This document shows positions 53,085 to 63,403 of a DNA stretch of 64,000 nucleotides, piece after piece. This DNA is from Rhizobium mongolense subsp. loessense (lineage in GTDB: Bacteria; Pseudomonadota; Alphaproteobacteria; Rhizobiales; Rhizobiaceae), in the NCBI RefSeq assembly GCF_900099775.1, contig NZ_FMTM01000001.1, positions 992,001-1,056,000 of the forward strand, given 5' to 3'. Every line of letters starts with the position of its first letter. Position 1 is the first letter of the stretch. The notes beneath the pieces were generated by a model. That model made no database searches, had not been told where the DNA came from, and saw only the letters and a list, made by a program, of their open reading frames with translations. A program made the translations under genes and the position numbers.

Positions 53085-54278
53085 ATGTCGGACAAATCGA
53101 AGAAAGGCATCGATCGCCGCGATCTGTTGATTGCATCTATTGCCACGGTCGGCGCGTCGGCTGCCCTCGCCGTCAACGCTGGTGCTGCGAATGCCCAGGA
53201 CGCAGCGACACCCGCTGCCCATCCGGCATCAGGAACGGCCTATACCGGCGATGTCATCCAGGGGAAAAAGGTCGTCAGCACGCTCGACGTCAACGACCTG
53301 GAGCCGGGGCAGAAGCACTTCTTGTATTTTCAGGGTGCGCAGATGCCCACGGGGCAGCACTGGTATGTGTCTGTGACGGTCGCCAAGGGAGCAAGGCCGG
53401 GTAAGCGCGGCGTCCTGACGAGTGGTGTGCATGGCGACGAAATGAGTAACATTCACACGGTCCAGACCGTGATGAACCAGCTCGATCCGACGCAGATGTC
53501 GGGCACGGTCATGGCGGTCACCGACGTGGCACGCCCGGCCATTGAAAGCATGCAGCGCAGGTGGCCCAATCACGGCAGGGGCCTAGATTTGATCGATATG
53601 AATCGGGAATGGCCCGGGAACGACAACGGTGCCGCCGCGCCCAGCCGACACGCCGGGCTGCTGTTCAACCGGCTGCTGCGGCCCAACGCCGACTTCGCGA
53701 TCGACTTCCACACCGGAACAACCGGATTCGAAGTCACCGCGTTTAATATTGGCGGCATGGATGTGCCCGAGGTGAAGGCAATGTTGGAGCTCTATCCCGT
53801 CGGCCAGATCTTCGACAACCATGTCTATCCCGGTGTCTTGCACAACGCATTTATGGACGCGGGCATACCGTCCTTTACGCCGGAGATCGGCGCTGCTCGC
53901 GTTCTGGACATCGAGATGATCTCGCTATTCGTGGAAGGCACGATGAACGTCCTCAAGCATCACGGCATCGTTGCCGGGCCGATGGGCCGGACAGGCAAGG
54001 ACGTGAATGTCTTCGTCGGCAACAGTGCGTTCCCGATCCTGGCAACCCAGGGCGGGATCGTCGAGCATTTGGTCAAGCTCAACGACAAGGTCGAACCCGG
54101 ACAGAAGGTGGCCATCCAGCGCAATAGCTTCGGCGAAGTGGTCGCGGAGTATACGAGCGGCGTAGCCGGAGAGATAACGGGCCAGCGCAGCGATGCGATG
54201 TCCGAGCCCGGCAACCCCCTGGTATTCATCCTCTTCCACAAGGCGGCGCCGGAGGGCGTTGAGTCATATCCCGAGTGA
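53085..54278 (+). CDS. Tat-exported succinylglutamate desuccinylase/aspartoacylase-like protein
   Basis: 397 residues. Twin-arginine signal (DRRDLLIASIATVGASAALA) with AxA-type cleavage around NAQD. Zinc carboxypeptidase-like fold: GVHGDEM with His and Glu ligands, MNREWPG, and DFHTGTTGFE with the third His. C-terminal biotinyl-like segment VEHLVKLNDKVEPGQKVAIQ. The family removes acyl groups from amino acids; export to the periplasm suggests a scavenging role. AAGGGGCCTCC precedes the ATG. Confidence 0.83.
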   Translation: MSDKSKKGIDRRDLLIASIATVGASAALAVNAGAANAQDAATPAAHPASGTAYTGDVIQGKKVVSTLDVNDLEPGQKHFLYFQGAQMPTGQHWYVSVTVAKGARPGKRGVLTSGVHGDEMSNIHTVQTVMNQLDPTQMSGTVMAVTDVARPAIESMQRRWPNHGRGLDLIDMNREWPGNDNGAAAPSRHAGLLFNRLLRPNADFAIDFHTGTTGFEVTAFNIGGMDVPEVKAMLELYPVGQIFDNHVYPGVLHNAFMDAGIPSFTPEIGAARVLDIEMISLFVEGTMNVLKHHGIVAGPMGRTGKDVNVFVGNSAFPILATQGGIVEHLVKLNDKVEPGQKVAIQRNSFGEVVAEYTSGVAGEITGQRSDAMSEPGNPLVFILFHKAAPEGVESYPE

Positions 54279-55251
54279 CGCCCTATGAGGGATTCTTCGC
54301 TTGTCTTAGTCTGGAATGGCGTGAAACGGCGCACCGGACAGGATGAAGCTGGAAACCAATATCTTATTGCTGGCGCTCTATGATATGCGCCACCCGTAGC
54401 GCCATCAGCGGCACGCAGTCTCATCGCTGCGTCCAGCTTCCATACGTTTTCGGCAGAATGAATTTCCCAGTACATGCCGCCCCGAAGCCGTCAAGGGTGC
54501 ACGATCCGCGAGCTAGATCATCCTTGAGCATACTCGCTAGGTTGTCCCAGACATCGACCCCGGATCGCCGAGAAAGTCATGGGTCAAGCCTTGGAGATTG
54601 CCACTCATTAGGCGCAGCTTCGCAGCACTGTTGCCGTAATGGAGAACAAGGCCGCCATCGGTCCATCAGCTCAGAGAGGGAAATTGGCCGGACTGATTTG
54701 CCAAGCCCATGATACCCTTCGGGCTCCTTCACCGTCGTGCAGATTGTCGAGAATCAACGCGTGCATACGACAGATAAAGTGCATGAGATAAATGACGGGT
54801 GCGGCTTGAACGGTAGAAATAGTAAAGCTTCCGCCGGACGCTGAGCCGACAATCGTCACTTCTTGTCCCTAAACACATAGGTTCTGATCGAAAACTCATT
54901 TGGGCGATCAATTCGGGCAAGGAGTCGATTACCGTTCGCCTTGAACGCCCAGCGCCAGGGCGAAGAACTGCTACCCGCCAGCACCGTGGGAAACTGCCGA
55001 CGAACCTCGCTACGATATCGATCGGCGCGCCTTGCCGCTCACTTCCGCAATTTCTTCTTTGCGGATTTAGCAACGGTCGTCTCACCCCAATCCCACTGTT
55101 CAGCGCTGACCGGCCCAGAAAGAGCAGAAGTGTGCCAAACGTCACGATGATTGGGTATTTCTTGAGGACTGTGGTCCATGGAGGCAATGAGCGTCACTAT
55201 GAGTGCCTCATACCGGCTCTTATTGCCACTCCACAGTAGCTATAGGGAAAA
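54279..55251. other. 973-base gap, no convincing gene
   Basis: Several open frames here look random in composition. On the minus strand 55039-55179 could encode a 46-residue peptide (MDHSPQEIPNHRDVW... ending KSAKKKLRK) with a plausible basic tail but no ribosome site. Possibly decayed DNA behind tRNA-Arg, a common insertion point, but no integrase was found. Confidence 0.4.
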
Positions 55252-55328
55252 TGGCGCACCCGAAGAGATTCGAACTCCTGACCCCCAGATTCGTAGTCTG
55301 GTGCTCTATCCAGCTGAGCTACGGGTGC
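55252..55328 (-). tRNA. tRNA-Arg (ACG)
   Basis: 77 bases including encoded CCA. Reading the minus strand: acceptor stem GCACCCG/CGGGTGC, D-arm AGCTCAGCTGGATAGAGC, anticodon stem CCAGA/TCTGG around loop CTACGAA (anticodon ACG), T-loop GTTCGAATC. All arms pair. Confidence 0.97.
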
Positions 55329-55450
55329 GTGCCAAAAGCGGCCGTGCCGCTTGCGTGGGCGATCCTCTAAAGCGTCCTTTGGGTGAATGCAATAGCAATT
55401 CGAAAAAAATCACGAGTTTGGTTGCAGATGGCTGAGTTGCGGAATTTGCA

Positions 55451-56959
55451 TCACTTTTCCGACTGGGTGCGCGAACGATAGTCCTCCAGCGAAACCGGCC
55501 GGTCCGGGATCTCGATGCGGAACTGCGTGCCGGCCGCGGGCTTTTCAACGAGGGCGATCGTACCGCCATGCGCAAGGACCAGTTCGCGCGCGATCGTAAG
55601 TCCGAGGCCTGTGCCGCCGCTGCGGGCCGAACCGCGGAAGGCCGCAAAGAGATTCTGCCGGGCCTTCATCGGCATGCCTGGCCCGGTATCGTCAACGATG
55701 ATGCTGACGACGCTACCGACACGCTGCGCCGAGACAGTGATGCGTTTGACACCGTCAGGGGCAGTTTCGCCGGTCAACGCCTGCAACGCGTTCCGGCAGA
55801 GATTGTGAATCACGCGGAAGAGCTGCTCGCTATCGGCATCGACCTCTATGTCCGGCGGCATCTGCTCGGCAAAGTCAACGCCGCTCTGCGGATCGATCGC
55901 CAGCATATCCCGCACGTCCTGCGTCAGATCGTAGAGCCTGACCCGCCGGCGGCGCGGCGCCGATTCACTTGCCTGACCAAAGGAGAGCACTTCCGTCGTA
56001 TAGCCGACGGCGCGATCGATCGTACGCAGCAGCTTCGGTGCGAAGCTCTTAACCATCGGATCATCGACATCTACGAGACGGTCTGACATCAGCTGGGCCG
56101 AGGCGAGGATGTTGCGCATGTCATGATTGATCTTTGAGACCGCAAGGCCAAGTGCCGCAAGATTCTTCTGCTGCTTCAGCGTCTTTTGCAGTTCCATCTG
56201 CATCGCCGTCAGACGCCGTCCCGCGACCGCCAGTTCATCGCGCCCGCCAGCGCCCACGAAGACATGCTGCGGGTTTTCCGGATCGGCTGAAAATTGCTGC
56301 ATGTTGCCGGTCAGCCTGCGGATCGGGCGGATCAGGATGCGATTAATGACGAAGAAAATCAGCGTCGCGGTAAAGAGCGAGATCAGCACGGAGAGGAACA
56401 GAACATTGCGTGCATAGACGAGCATCGCCGTGCGCAACGGCTTTTCCTTCATCAGCACTTCAACGCCCATGTTCGTCTCGCCGACCGGGCCGTAAACGCG
56501 GATGATGCGGTTGCCGCCAAAAAGCAGCGTATCCAGTGCGTCTCCCATGGAACTGATCGGGGTGGCCTTGGTCAGGTCATACTGCTCATCGACCGATGTC
56601 GGCATGCTGCTCATCGCGAGAAGCCTGGAGGTGCCTTCCTTGCGAAGAACGATCGCCTTCGTGCCGGTCGCCGCCAATGTTTCCTTCTGCAAAGCGTAGG
56701 GCAGTTCGACGGGCTGCAGACCATCAATAACGATGGCGGCGGCAGCAGCCGTGTTCAGCTTGTCCTCCAGCCAGCGGATGCGCATGCTGGCGATGGAAGG
56801 GAAGAAGATCAGCACTTCGGCGAGCATGATGAACAAAACAGTCAGCCAAAGCAGCTTCCCCGACAGGCCGCCGAACGCACCCGCCGGACGACCATTTGCG
56901 CCGTCCGCCGCAATGTCGACAGTCGAATTTCCGCCTTGCTGTTGATCCGGCATCGTCAT
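55451..56959 (-). CDS. Membrane sensor histidine kinase (orphan)
   Basis: 502 residues. Two transmembrane helices (about 34-54 and 190-212) enclose a periplasmic sensor region; HAMP linker RILIRPIRRLTGNMQQFS; H-box LAVSKINHDMRNILASAQLM; N-box VIHNLCRNALQAL; G-boxes DDTGPGMP and GGTGLGLTIA. All catalytic boxes present. No response regulator lies next to it. Start 56959 or 56953; the frame to 57049 has no support. Confidence 0.87.
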   Translation of the reverse strand: MTMPDQQQGGNSTVDIAADGANGRPAGAFGGLSGKLLWLTVLFIMLAEVLIFFPSIASMRIRWLEDKLNTAAAAAIVIDGLQPVELPYALQKETLAATGTKAIVLRKEGTSRLLAMSSMPTSVDEQYDLTKATPISSMGDALDTLLFGGNRIIRVYGPVGETNMGVEVLMKEKPLRTAMLVYARNVLFLSVLISLFTATLIFFVINRILIRPIRRLTGNMQQFSADPENPQHVFVGAGGRDELAVAGRRLTAMQMELQKTLKQQKNLAALGLAVSKINHDMRNILASAQLMSDRLVDVDDPMVKSFAPKLLRTIDRAVGYTTEVLSFGQASESAPRRRRVRLYDLTQDVRDMLAIDPQSGVDFAEQMPPDIEVDADSEQLFRVIHNLCRNALQALTGETAPDGVKRITVSAQRVGSVVSIIVDDTGPGMPMKARQNLFAAFRGSARSGGTGLGLTIARELVLAHGGTIALVEKPAAGTQFRIEIPDRPVSLEDYRSRTQSEK

Positions 56960-57054
56960 TTCCGATCGGCCAAGCGCCTGAAACCAGACTTCTATATTAG
57001 CCGATCGAGGTGCGCTTTCAAATCTTCGCGAGCGACGGCAAGCCGTCACACAAC

Positions 57055-57080
57055 AAAACGCCGCCCGCAGGCGGCGTTTT
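57055..57080. terminator. Bidirectional hairpin terminator
   Basis: AAAACGCCGCC/GGCGGCGTTTT 11-bp perfect stem with CGCA loop; ends the MCP transcript on the minus strand. Confidence 0.85.
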
Positions 57081-57097
57081 CTGACTGTCGAGGATAC

Positions 57098-59095
57098 TCA
57101 GAATTCTTCCCAATTCTGCCCGGCAACCGCCGCGTTGCCGTCGAAGGCCCGCGAGACGGTCTTCATCACCCGGCGCGCCGGCGAGGCGACCGGACGGTGT
57201 TCTTCGCGGCGGGCAACGGCGAGCGGCGCTGCAGCAGCATTCGATATCCTGAAATGGGCAATAAGATTGACGAGACCGTCGGCTTCTGCGGAGAGCTTGT
57301 GCGTCGCAGCCGAGGTTTCCTCGACCATCGCCGCATTCTGCTGCGTTACCTGGTCCATCTGGTTTATGGCGGTGTTGACCTCCTTGAGGCCGGTCGATTG
57401 CTCCTTGGCCGCGGTCGCGATCGAGTGAATGTGATCGTTGATCGCGATGACGCGTGTCTCGATCTCGCCAAGCGCCTCGCCGGTTGCCTGCACCAGCTTC
57501 ACACCGACATGAACTTCATCGCCGGATTTGGTGATGAGCGCCTTGATGTCCTTTGCGGCCGTTGCCGAGCGCTGGGCGAGCTCGCGAACCTCCTGCGCGA
57601 CGACGGCAAAGCCCTTGCCTGCTTCTCCGGCCCGTGCCGCCTCGACACCGGCGTTGAGTGCGAGAAGGTTGGTCTGGAAAGCGATCTCGTCGATTACGTT
57701 GATGATCTGGCTGATTTCGCGTGATGCCTGCTCGATGCGGCCCATGGCATCGACCGCGTTACGGACGACGACGCCGGAGCGGCCGGCATCATCCTTCGCT
57801 TCCGAGACCATGATGCTGGCCTCCTGCGCCCGTTCTGTCGAGTTCTGCACGACGGCCGTGATCTCGTCGAGAGCTGCGGAGGTCTGCTCGAGGGCTGCCG
57901 CCTGCTGTTCCGTGCGTCTGGAAAGATCGTCACTGGCAACGCGGAGCTCGTTGGTGTTGCCGTTGATCGCTTCGGTGGTCTCGCGGATCTCGCGCATGGT
58001 CGTCTGCAGCGTCTGGAACGTGTTGTTGACATTTTGCTGCAACTCGGCAAAGGCGCCCTGGAAGTCGCCGCGCATGGTCTGTGTCAAATCGCCATCCGCA
58101 AGACTTGCAATGACGCGGCGGGTTTCGCCGACGCCGGCATCGACGCTCGAAAGCAGCGTGTTGATATTGCCTGCGAACTGATTGAGGTTCTCGTCCTCAT
58201 AGTCCTTCTCGATACGGCGGCTGAAATCACCGGCAGCCGCGGCAGCGACCACCACAGACATGCTCGACTGCAGGTCGTCGCTCTTGGTGCGCATGGCCGC
58301 TTCCTGCGCATGCAGACGCTTGATGGCCAACCCGTTTTCCTTGAAGACGGCGACGGCGGCGGCCATCTCGCCGATCTCGTCCTTACGGCCGGCATAGGGC
58401 ACGTCCGCGTCGAAATTGCCGTTGGCGACTTCGTTGATGGCGATCGTTACGCGCTTGATCGGGCGGCTGAGATGACTGGTACCGATGTAAACGCCCATGC
58501 CGACGCCTGTCGAAATGCCGACGCCGGTAATGGCAAGCACGAGCCAGAACAGCGAAGCACGGAAAGCTTCGATCTCGGCATCGACGGCCTGCAGCTCGGC
58601 CTTGTCGGTCTTTACGATGGCATCGATCTCGGCCTGGAAAGCCTTTCGGTTCGCACGGTTGGCTTCATTGTTGCCTTGGGTGTTGGCGGCTGCCGGCCCG
58701 ACTTCAGTGCCGAGACGGGCCGTTTCAGTGCGGAAGGTGCGGAATTCCTTGGCGCGCTCGACGAGCTTTCCGAAGCTCTCCTTCTGGCTCTCGGGAACGA
58801 GCGGCGCCCATCCGGCGATGACCTTGTCGATCTCGTCGAGATCCGCCATCAGTCCCTTGGCGAAGTTGCCGGTATCCTTGATTTCCTTCGCAGCGTAGAT
58901 GCCGCGGGCTTCCATGACTGTTGCCGTCACGAAGCGGTTCAGCCGCTCGCCAGCATAGGCACGCTGTGAGGCACTCTTATAGGCGCTGAATTTGTTGTTG
59001 TACTCGTTCATGGCAATAAGGGCGGTTGCGCCAATAATTAGGGCGACAGCTGCCATAACGGAAACGAGCAAATTGATCTTGCCGCGGATTTTCAA
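57098..59095 (-). CDS. Methyl-accepting chemotaxis protein
   Basis: 665 residues from a TTG with AGGAGG 7 bases upstream. TM1 (about 9-28), periplasmic helical ligand domain to about 185, TM2, then HAMP ([20 protein letters not shown]) and a second HAMP-like region ([13 protein letters not shown]). Signalling hairpin tip: [35 protein letters not shown]. The C-terminus ends in NWEEF, the tether pentapeptide for CheR/CheB. Transcribed alone. Confidence 0.93.
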   Translation of the reverse strand: MKIRGKINLLVSVMAAVALIIGATALIAMNEYNNKFSAYKSASQRAYAGERLNRFVTATVMEARGIYAAKEIKDTGNFAKGLMADLDEIDKVIAGWAPLVPESQKESFGKLVERAKEFRTFRTETARLGTEVGPAAANTQGNNEANRANRKAFQAEIDAIVKTDKAELQAVDAEIEAFRASLFWLVLAITGVGISTGVGMGVYIGTSHLSRPIKRVTIAINEVANGNFDADVPYAGRKDEIGEMAAAVAVFKENGLAIKRLHAQEAAMRTKSDDLQSSMSVVVAAAAAGDFSRRIEKDYEDENLNQFAGNINTLLSSVDAGVGETRRVIASLADGDLTQTMRGDFQGAFAELQQNVNNTFQTLQTTMREIRETTEAINGNTNELRVASDDLSRRTEQQAAALEQTSAALDEITAVVQNSTERAQEASIMVSEAKDDAGRSGVVVRNAVDAMGRIEQASREISQIINVIDEIAFQTNLLALNAGVEAARAGEAGKGFAVVAQEVRELAQRSATAAKDIKALITKSGDEVHVGVKLVQATGEALGEIETRVIAINDHIHSIATAAKEQSTGLKEVNTAINQMDQVTQQNAAMVEETSAATHKLSAEADGLVNLIAHFRISNAAAAPLAVARREEHRPVASPARRVMKTVSRAFDGNAAVAGQNWEEF

Positions 59096-59547
59096 CGGAA
59101 TGCCTCCTGAGGGACTAACGACAGTCTGGAAAGCAAATTCCCAGCCGATAGAATGAAGATCGGCTAAATGTCTTAATGTTACATTTCGAATGCGATGGTT
59201 TAGTACTACAAAAAATTATCCATATTATCCGCGCATCGACGGCATTCTTCGCAAAAATTGCATAAACTTCAGTAGAAACATCGCCGATAGCATGCCCATC
59301 AAGACAAAATCAGCAAAATTCAACCTTTCGACGTGTTGAGCACAATAGTTAATACCTTAATGCGAATTTTTGCAGTCTTAAACGGCCGGCCGATGAATCA
59401 CCGGGCGATAATTGACTTCTCGAGGCTTCATCCGTATAAGCCGCCGCACGTTCGGTCACTTCGGTCTTTGGCCTCGCCCGTTCGAAAAACAACGCTCCTT
59501 GCAATATGCAAATTCAAGAAGGGCCGCACTCCGCGGTGTTTAAATAA
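59096..59547. other. Spacer between the MCP gene and rpmH
   Basis: 452 bases. Contains an AGCCGAT-N9-ATCGGCT hairpin or dyad at 59143-59165, close to the MCP start, an AT-rich middle part, and the rpmH promoter at 59412-59440. No gene seen. Confidence 0.5.
59412..59440 (+). promoter_or_regulatory. Sigma-70-type promoter of rpmH operon
   Basis: TTGACT (59412-59417), exactly 17 bp, then TATAAG (59435-59440). Predicted start near 59447, leaving a leader of about 100 bases before rpmH. The best promoter match in the window. Confidence 0.75.
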
Positions 59548-59682
59548 ATGAAGCGTACCTACCAACCATCGAAGCTTGTCCGCAAGCGCCGCCACGGTTT
59601 CCGTGCGCGTATGGCTACCAAGGGCGGCCGCAAGGTCATCGTTGCCCGCCGCGCGCGTGGCCGCAAGCGTCTTTCGGCCTAA
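59548..59682 (+). CDS. rpmH: 50S ribosomal protein L34
   Basis: 44 residues, exactly the normal length: [20 protein letters not shown] and [18 protein letters not shown]. Structural protein of the large ribosomal subunit. Too short for a usual ORF cutoff. First gene of rpmH-rnpA-yidC-engB. Confidence 0.97.
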   Translation: MKRTYQPSKLVRKRRHGFRARMATKGGRKVIVARRARGRKRLSA

Positions 59683-59703
59683 GGCCGGATTGCCCGATAA
59701 CAG

Positions 59704-60102
59704 ATGGCGGGCGAATTGACGACCACTGAAAAAAATACTGCAGGGCGGTTGAAAAGCCGCCCGCAGTTTCTTGCTGTCCGCAACGGCGAAAAGCGCAAGG
59801 GTGGCCTCTTCCTGCTCGAGGTTCTCGACCGGAAAGAGCCCGAAACCGAAGCCCGCGTCGGCTTCACCGTCACAAAAAAACATGGCAACGCGGTCGAACG
59901 GAACCGCATGCGCCGCCGCCTCAAAGAGGCGGTGCGGCTTCATGTGGGATTTGCAATGCAGCCCGGACACGACTATGTGGTTGTCGCGCGAAGAGACTGC
60001 CTGACGGCGTCCTTCAAGGAATTGAGCGCGGAGCTTAAGGCACGCGTCGAAAGCAAGCCGAAACATAGGCGATCCTCCGACGGACGCCCCAGGAACGTAT
60101 GA
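59704..60102 (+). CDS. rnpA: Ribonuclease P protein component
   Basis: 132 residues. Basic RnpA core: [48 protein letters not shown] (the RNR signature) and [11 protein letters not shown]. Binds the RNase P RNA to trim tRNA 5' ends. 21 bases after rpmH; stop overlaps yidC start. Confidence 0.95.
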   Translation: MAGELTTTEKNTAGRLKSRPQFLAVRNGEKRKGGLFLLEVLDRKEPETEARVGFTVTKKHGNAVERNRMRRRLKEAVRLHVGFAMQPGHDYVVVARRDCLTASFKELSAELKARVESKPKHRRSSDGRPRNV

Positions 60103-61892
60103 TGCAAAACAACCGCAATTATTTCATTGCGATCGCTCTCTCGGTGCTGATCGTTCTCGGCTGGCAGTTTCTTTACATGAACCCGCGCATCGAGGCTCAG
60201 CGCAAAGCGCAGGAAGCCCAAAAAGCGCAGCAGCAGAGCGAGCAAACGCAGGCTCCTGCTCCAGGCGGCCAGCCCGCACCGCAAACAAGTGGCGCCGCGC
60301 CGACCGGCCAAGCCGCCGCGACCGCAACGCGCGAGGAAGCGCTTGCTAAGGCGCCGCGCATCGCCATCGACACGGAAGCGCTGTCTGGCTCCGTCAACCT
60401 GGTAGGTGCCCGCCTCGACGACCTGAAGCTCAAAGGTTATCACGAGACGGTCGACAAGAGCAGCCCGATCATTACGCTTTTTTCGCCGGCTGACACCAAG
60501 GACGGCTACTTTACCGAACTCGGCTATATCGGCAGCGACGAGACGGGAGCAGTTCCCGGTCCGTCGACCGTATGGACGGCGCCGGAAGGCGCCAAGCTCA
60601 CCGACAAGTCCCCGGTGACGCTGACCTACACCAATGACAAAGGCCTGACCTTTGCGCGTACGATTTCGGTCGACGACCGCTACATGTTCACCGTCACGGA
60701 CAAGGTGACAAACAGCGGAAGCACGCCGGCTTCCATTTCGTCCTACGGGCGCGTTACCCGCTACAACAAGCCGACGACGCCCTCCGTCTACGTCCTGCAC
60801 GAGGGCTTCATCGGCGTCATCGGAGACGGCCTGGTCGAGAGCAAGTACTCTGCCGTCGAGGAGGAAGCCGTCACGCCCGCCAAATCCACCGGCGGCTGGC
60901 TTGGCATCACCGACAAGTATTGGGCCGCAACGATCGTGCCGCCGCAGAAATCGGCTTATGAAGCCCGCTTCTCGCATTTCACCGATGGCCAGCCACGCTA
61001 TCAGGCCGACTATAAGGAAGACGCCGTAACCGTTGCTCCCGGACAGTCGATCGAGCTCAAGAACCTCGTCTTTGCCGGCGCCAAGGAAGTTCCGGTCATC
61101 GACGGCTACGAGGCCTCCTACCAAATCCCGCGCTTCGACCGCCTGATCGACTGGGGCTGGTTCTATTTCATCACCAAGCCGATGTTCAAGCTGATGGATT
61201 TCTTCTTCCGCTACTTCGGCAATTTCGGCGTCGCGATCCTGCTGACGACGATCGTCGTCAAGGGCCTGTTCTTCCCGCTCGCCAGCAAGCAGTACGCTTC
61301 GATGGCGAACATGAAGCGCGTGCAGCCGAAGATGGAAGAGCTCAAAGCCAAATTCGGCGACGACCGGATGGGCCTGCAGCAGGCGATGATGCAGCTCTAC
61401 AAGGAAGAAAAGATCAATCCGATTGCCGGTTGCTGGCCGATCGCCTTGCAGATTCCGGTCTTCTTCGCGCTCTACAAGGTCATCTATATCACGATCGAAA
61501 TGCGGCATGCGCCGTTCTTCGGCTGGATTCAGGACCTCTCAGCCCCCGATCCGACCACGATCGTCAATCTCTTCGGCCTGCTCCCCTTCGAAGCGCCCGC
61601 CCTCCTGCATCTCGGCGTGTGGCCGCTGATCATGGGTGTGACGATGTTCGTGCAGATGCGCATGAACCCGACGCCGCCCGACCCAACGCAGGCGATGATC
61701 TTCAACTGGATGCCGCTGGTCTTTACCTTCATGCTGGCAAGCTTCCCGGCCGGCCTCGTCATCTATTGGGCCTGGAACAATACGCTCTCCGTGATTCAGC
61801 AGGGGGTAATCATGCGCCGCCACGGTGTAAAGATCGAGCTCTTCGACAATCTCAAGGGCTTGTTCCGGCGAAAACCGGCGCCATCGAAATGA
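60099..61892 (+). CDS. yidC: Membrane protein insertase YidC
   Basis: 597 residues. N-terminal TM helix ([20 protein letters not shown]), Gln/Ala/Pro-rich linker, large periplasmic domain to about 345, then the conserved five-helix insertase core ([62 protein letters not shown]) with the cytoplasmic coiled loop. Inserts membrane proteins with or without SecYEG. ATG at 60099 overlaps rnpA stop; ATG 60102 equally possible. Confidence 0.96.
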   Translation: MMQNNRNYFIAIALSVLIVLGWQFLYMNPRIEAQRKAQEAQKAQQQSEQTQAPAPGGQPAPQTSGAAPTGQAAATATREEALAKAPRIAIDTEALSGSVNLVGARLDDLKLKGYHETVDKSSPIITLFSPADTKDGYFTELGYIGSDETGAVPGPSTVWTAPEGAKLTDKSPVTLTYTNDKGLTFARTISVDDRYMFTVTDKVTNSGSTPASISSYGRVTRYNKPTTPSVYVLHEGFIGVIGDGLVESKYSAVEEEAVTPAKSTGGWLGITDKYWAATIVPPQKSAYEARFSHFTDGQPRYQADYKEDAVTVAPGQSIELKNLVFAGAKEVPVIDGYEASYQIPRFDRLIDWGWFYFITKPMFKLMDFFFRYFGNFGVAILLTTIVVKGLFFPLASKQYASMANMKRVQPKMEELKAKFGDDRMGLQQAMMQLYKEEKINPIAGCWPIALQIPVFFALYKVIYITIEMRHAPFFGWIQDLSAPDPTTIVNLFGLLPFEAPALLHLGVWPLIMGVTMFVQMRMNPTPPDPTQAMIFNWMPLVFTFMLASFPAGLVIYWAWNNTLSVIQQGVIMRRHGVKIELFDNLKGLFRRKPAPSK

Positions 61893-61898
61893 ATGAGG

Positions 61899-61928
61899 AA
61901 GCCTCGCTTCGGCGGGGCTTTTTCTTTT
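61899..61928 (+). terminator. Terminator after yidC
   Basis: AAGCCTCGC/GCGGGGCTT stem with a TTCG tetraloop and TTTCTTTT tail. Confidence 0.88.
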
Positions 61929-62035
61929 CGGCAACCTGTTTCCAATGAGGGCGCATCGGGGACCGTTGGTTGACAAAATCATGCGAAACCTGAATGCCTT
62001 ATGCGCAATGGATTAGGACGCGCTGGAAAAGCGGA

Positions 62036-62692
62036 ATGACGCAAAACAACGAAAAGCCACTCTTCGGGCGGCCGTGGATCTTTATCCGCGGCGTGCCTTC
62101 CATGAAGTTCCTGCCACCGGAAGGGCCGCTGGAAGTGGCGTTCGCCGGGCGCTCGAATGTCGGCAAGTCGTCGCTCATCAATGCGCTTGTCGGACATAAG
62201 GGACTGGCGCGTACCTCGAATACGCCGGGCCGGACGCAGGAGCTGAACTACTTCGTTCCGGAGGGTTATACCGGCGAAGGCGGCGACCTGCCGCCGATGG
62301 CGCTCGTCGATATGCCGGGCTACGGTTATGCGCAAGCGCCGAAAGACCAGGTCGACGCCTGGACGAAACTCGTATTCGATTATCTGCGCGGCCGCGCTAC
62401 GCTGAAGCGCGTCTACGTGCTTATCGACAGCCGTCATGGCATCAAGAAGAACGACGATGACGTTCTGAGCCTGCTCGACAAGGCCGCCGTTTCCTACCAG
62501 ATTGTTCTGACCAAAACCGACAAGATCAAGCCGCCCGCGGTCGCCAAGCTGCTCGCGGAAACGGCAGAGAAGATCAAAAAGCGTCCGGCGGCCTTCCCAT
62601 TCGTTATCGCCACCTCTTCTGAGAAGAGCGAGGGATTGGATGAGTTGCGCCAAGCCATTGCCGAAACGGTCGAGATCAAAAACTGGAACTGA
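62036..62692 (+). CDS. engB: Ribosome biogenesis GTPase EngB (YsxC/YihA)
   Basis: 218 residues. G1 [16 protein letters not shown]2 region TPGRTQ, G3 DMPGYG, G4 LTKTDK, G5 ATSSEKSEG: all GTPase motifs intact. Needed for 50S assembly. Start at 62036 (MTQNNEK) with GGAAAAGCGGA upstream; earlier in-frame codons lack support. Follows yidC after a terminator, so it may be expressed by read-through or from its own promoter. Confidence 0.94.
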   Translation: MTQNNEKPLFGRPWIFIRGVPSMKFLPPEGPLEVAFAGRSNVGKSSLINALVGHKGLARTSNTPGRTQELNYFVPEGYTGEGGDLPPMALVDMPGYGYAQAPKDQVDAWTKLVFDYLRGRATLKRVYVLIDSRHGIKKNDDDVLSLLDKAAVSYQIVLTKTDKIKPPAVAKLLAETAEKIKKRPAAFPFVIATSSEKSEGLDELRQAIAETVEIKNWN

Positions 62693-62722
62693 GGGGAGGC
62701 GCCCCCAGGCGCCTCCCCTCCT
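62691..62722. terminator. Hairpin between convergent engB and fasciclin genes
   Basis: GAGGGGAGGCGCC/GGCGCCTCCCCTC 13-bp perfect stem with a CCCCA-type loop; only a weak T-rich tail (CTTCG). Confidence 0.65.
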
Positions 62723-62737
62723 TCGTCCATAAATCCA

Positions 62738-63295
62738 TCACGTCTTAGGCAGAAGCACTTTGTCAACGACATGGATAACGCCGTTCGACTGCTTGACGTC
62801 GGCGATCGTCACGCGTGCTGTGCCTCCCATTTCATCGGTCAGCGTGATCTTGCCCATGCTTTCCTTGGCTTTCAGCACGCAGCCGCCGACCGTCTTGATG
62901 TCGTGTTCGCCGCCATCGTCCTTGATCATTTTGGCGACGGTCTTCGCCATCGCATCTGCCGCAACCACGTGGCAGGTCAGCACCTTGACGAGCGCGGCCT
63001 TGTTTTCCGGCTTGAGAAGCGTCTCGACCGTGCCCTTCGGCAGGGCGGCGAAAGCCTCGTTCGTCGGTGCGAAAACCGTGAATGGACCTTTGCCTTCGAG
63101 CGTGCCGACAAGACCGCCGGCCTTCACCGCCGCGACCAGGGTGGTGTGGTCCTTCGAGTTGACGGCATTGTCGATGATGTTCTTCGTCGGGAACATCGGA
63201 GCGCCACCCACAATGGGGTTGGCGGCCTGCACAGCAAAAGCGATTGCGGATACGGCAGTGGCAAGCGCAATGGTGCGCAAAGCTGACTTCATCAT
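62738..63295 (-). CDS. Fasciclin-domain secreted protein
   Basis: 185 residues. Signal peptide cleaved near AVQAAN. One FAS1 domain: NIIDNAVNSKDHTTLVAAVKA, GPFTVFAPTNEAFAALPKGT, LTCHVVAADA and the closing NGVIHVVDKVLLP. FAS1 proteins act in adhesion; S. meliloti Nex18 is a symbiosis example. AGGAG lies 7 bases before the ATG at 63295. Next to an anti-sigma factor gene on the same strand, as often seen. Confidence 0.9.
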   Translation of the reverse strand: MMKSALRTIALATAVSAIAFAVQAANPIVGGAPMFPTKNIIDNAVNSKDHTTLVAAVKAGGLVGTLEGKGPFTVFAPTNEAFAALPKGTVETLLKPENKAALVKVLTCHVVAADAMAKTVAKMIKDDGGEHDIKTVGGCVLKAKESMGKITLTDEMGGTARVTIADVKQSNGVIHVVDKVLLPKT

Positions 63296-63403
63296 GACCA
63301 TTCTCCTCACGTCCGGCGCCGGTTCGCGTGCGGAATGCCTCGGCCCGCCCGGACATCGAAATGTACGAGGCGATGCAGAAAGAGTTTCAGAAGAGACGAT
63401 TTT

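Noticed and set aside
54729..55187. 152-residue minus-strand open frame with a hydrophobic start
   Set aside because: Arg/Ser-rich random composition after the first 25 residues and no ribosome site.
59973..61508. 511-residue open frame opposite yidC
   Set aside because: Antisense shadow; yidC on the plus strand has all family features and operon context.
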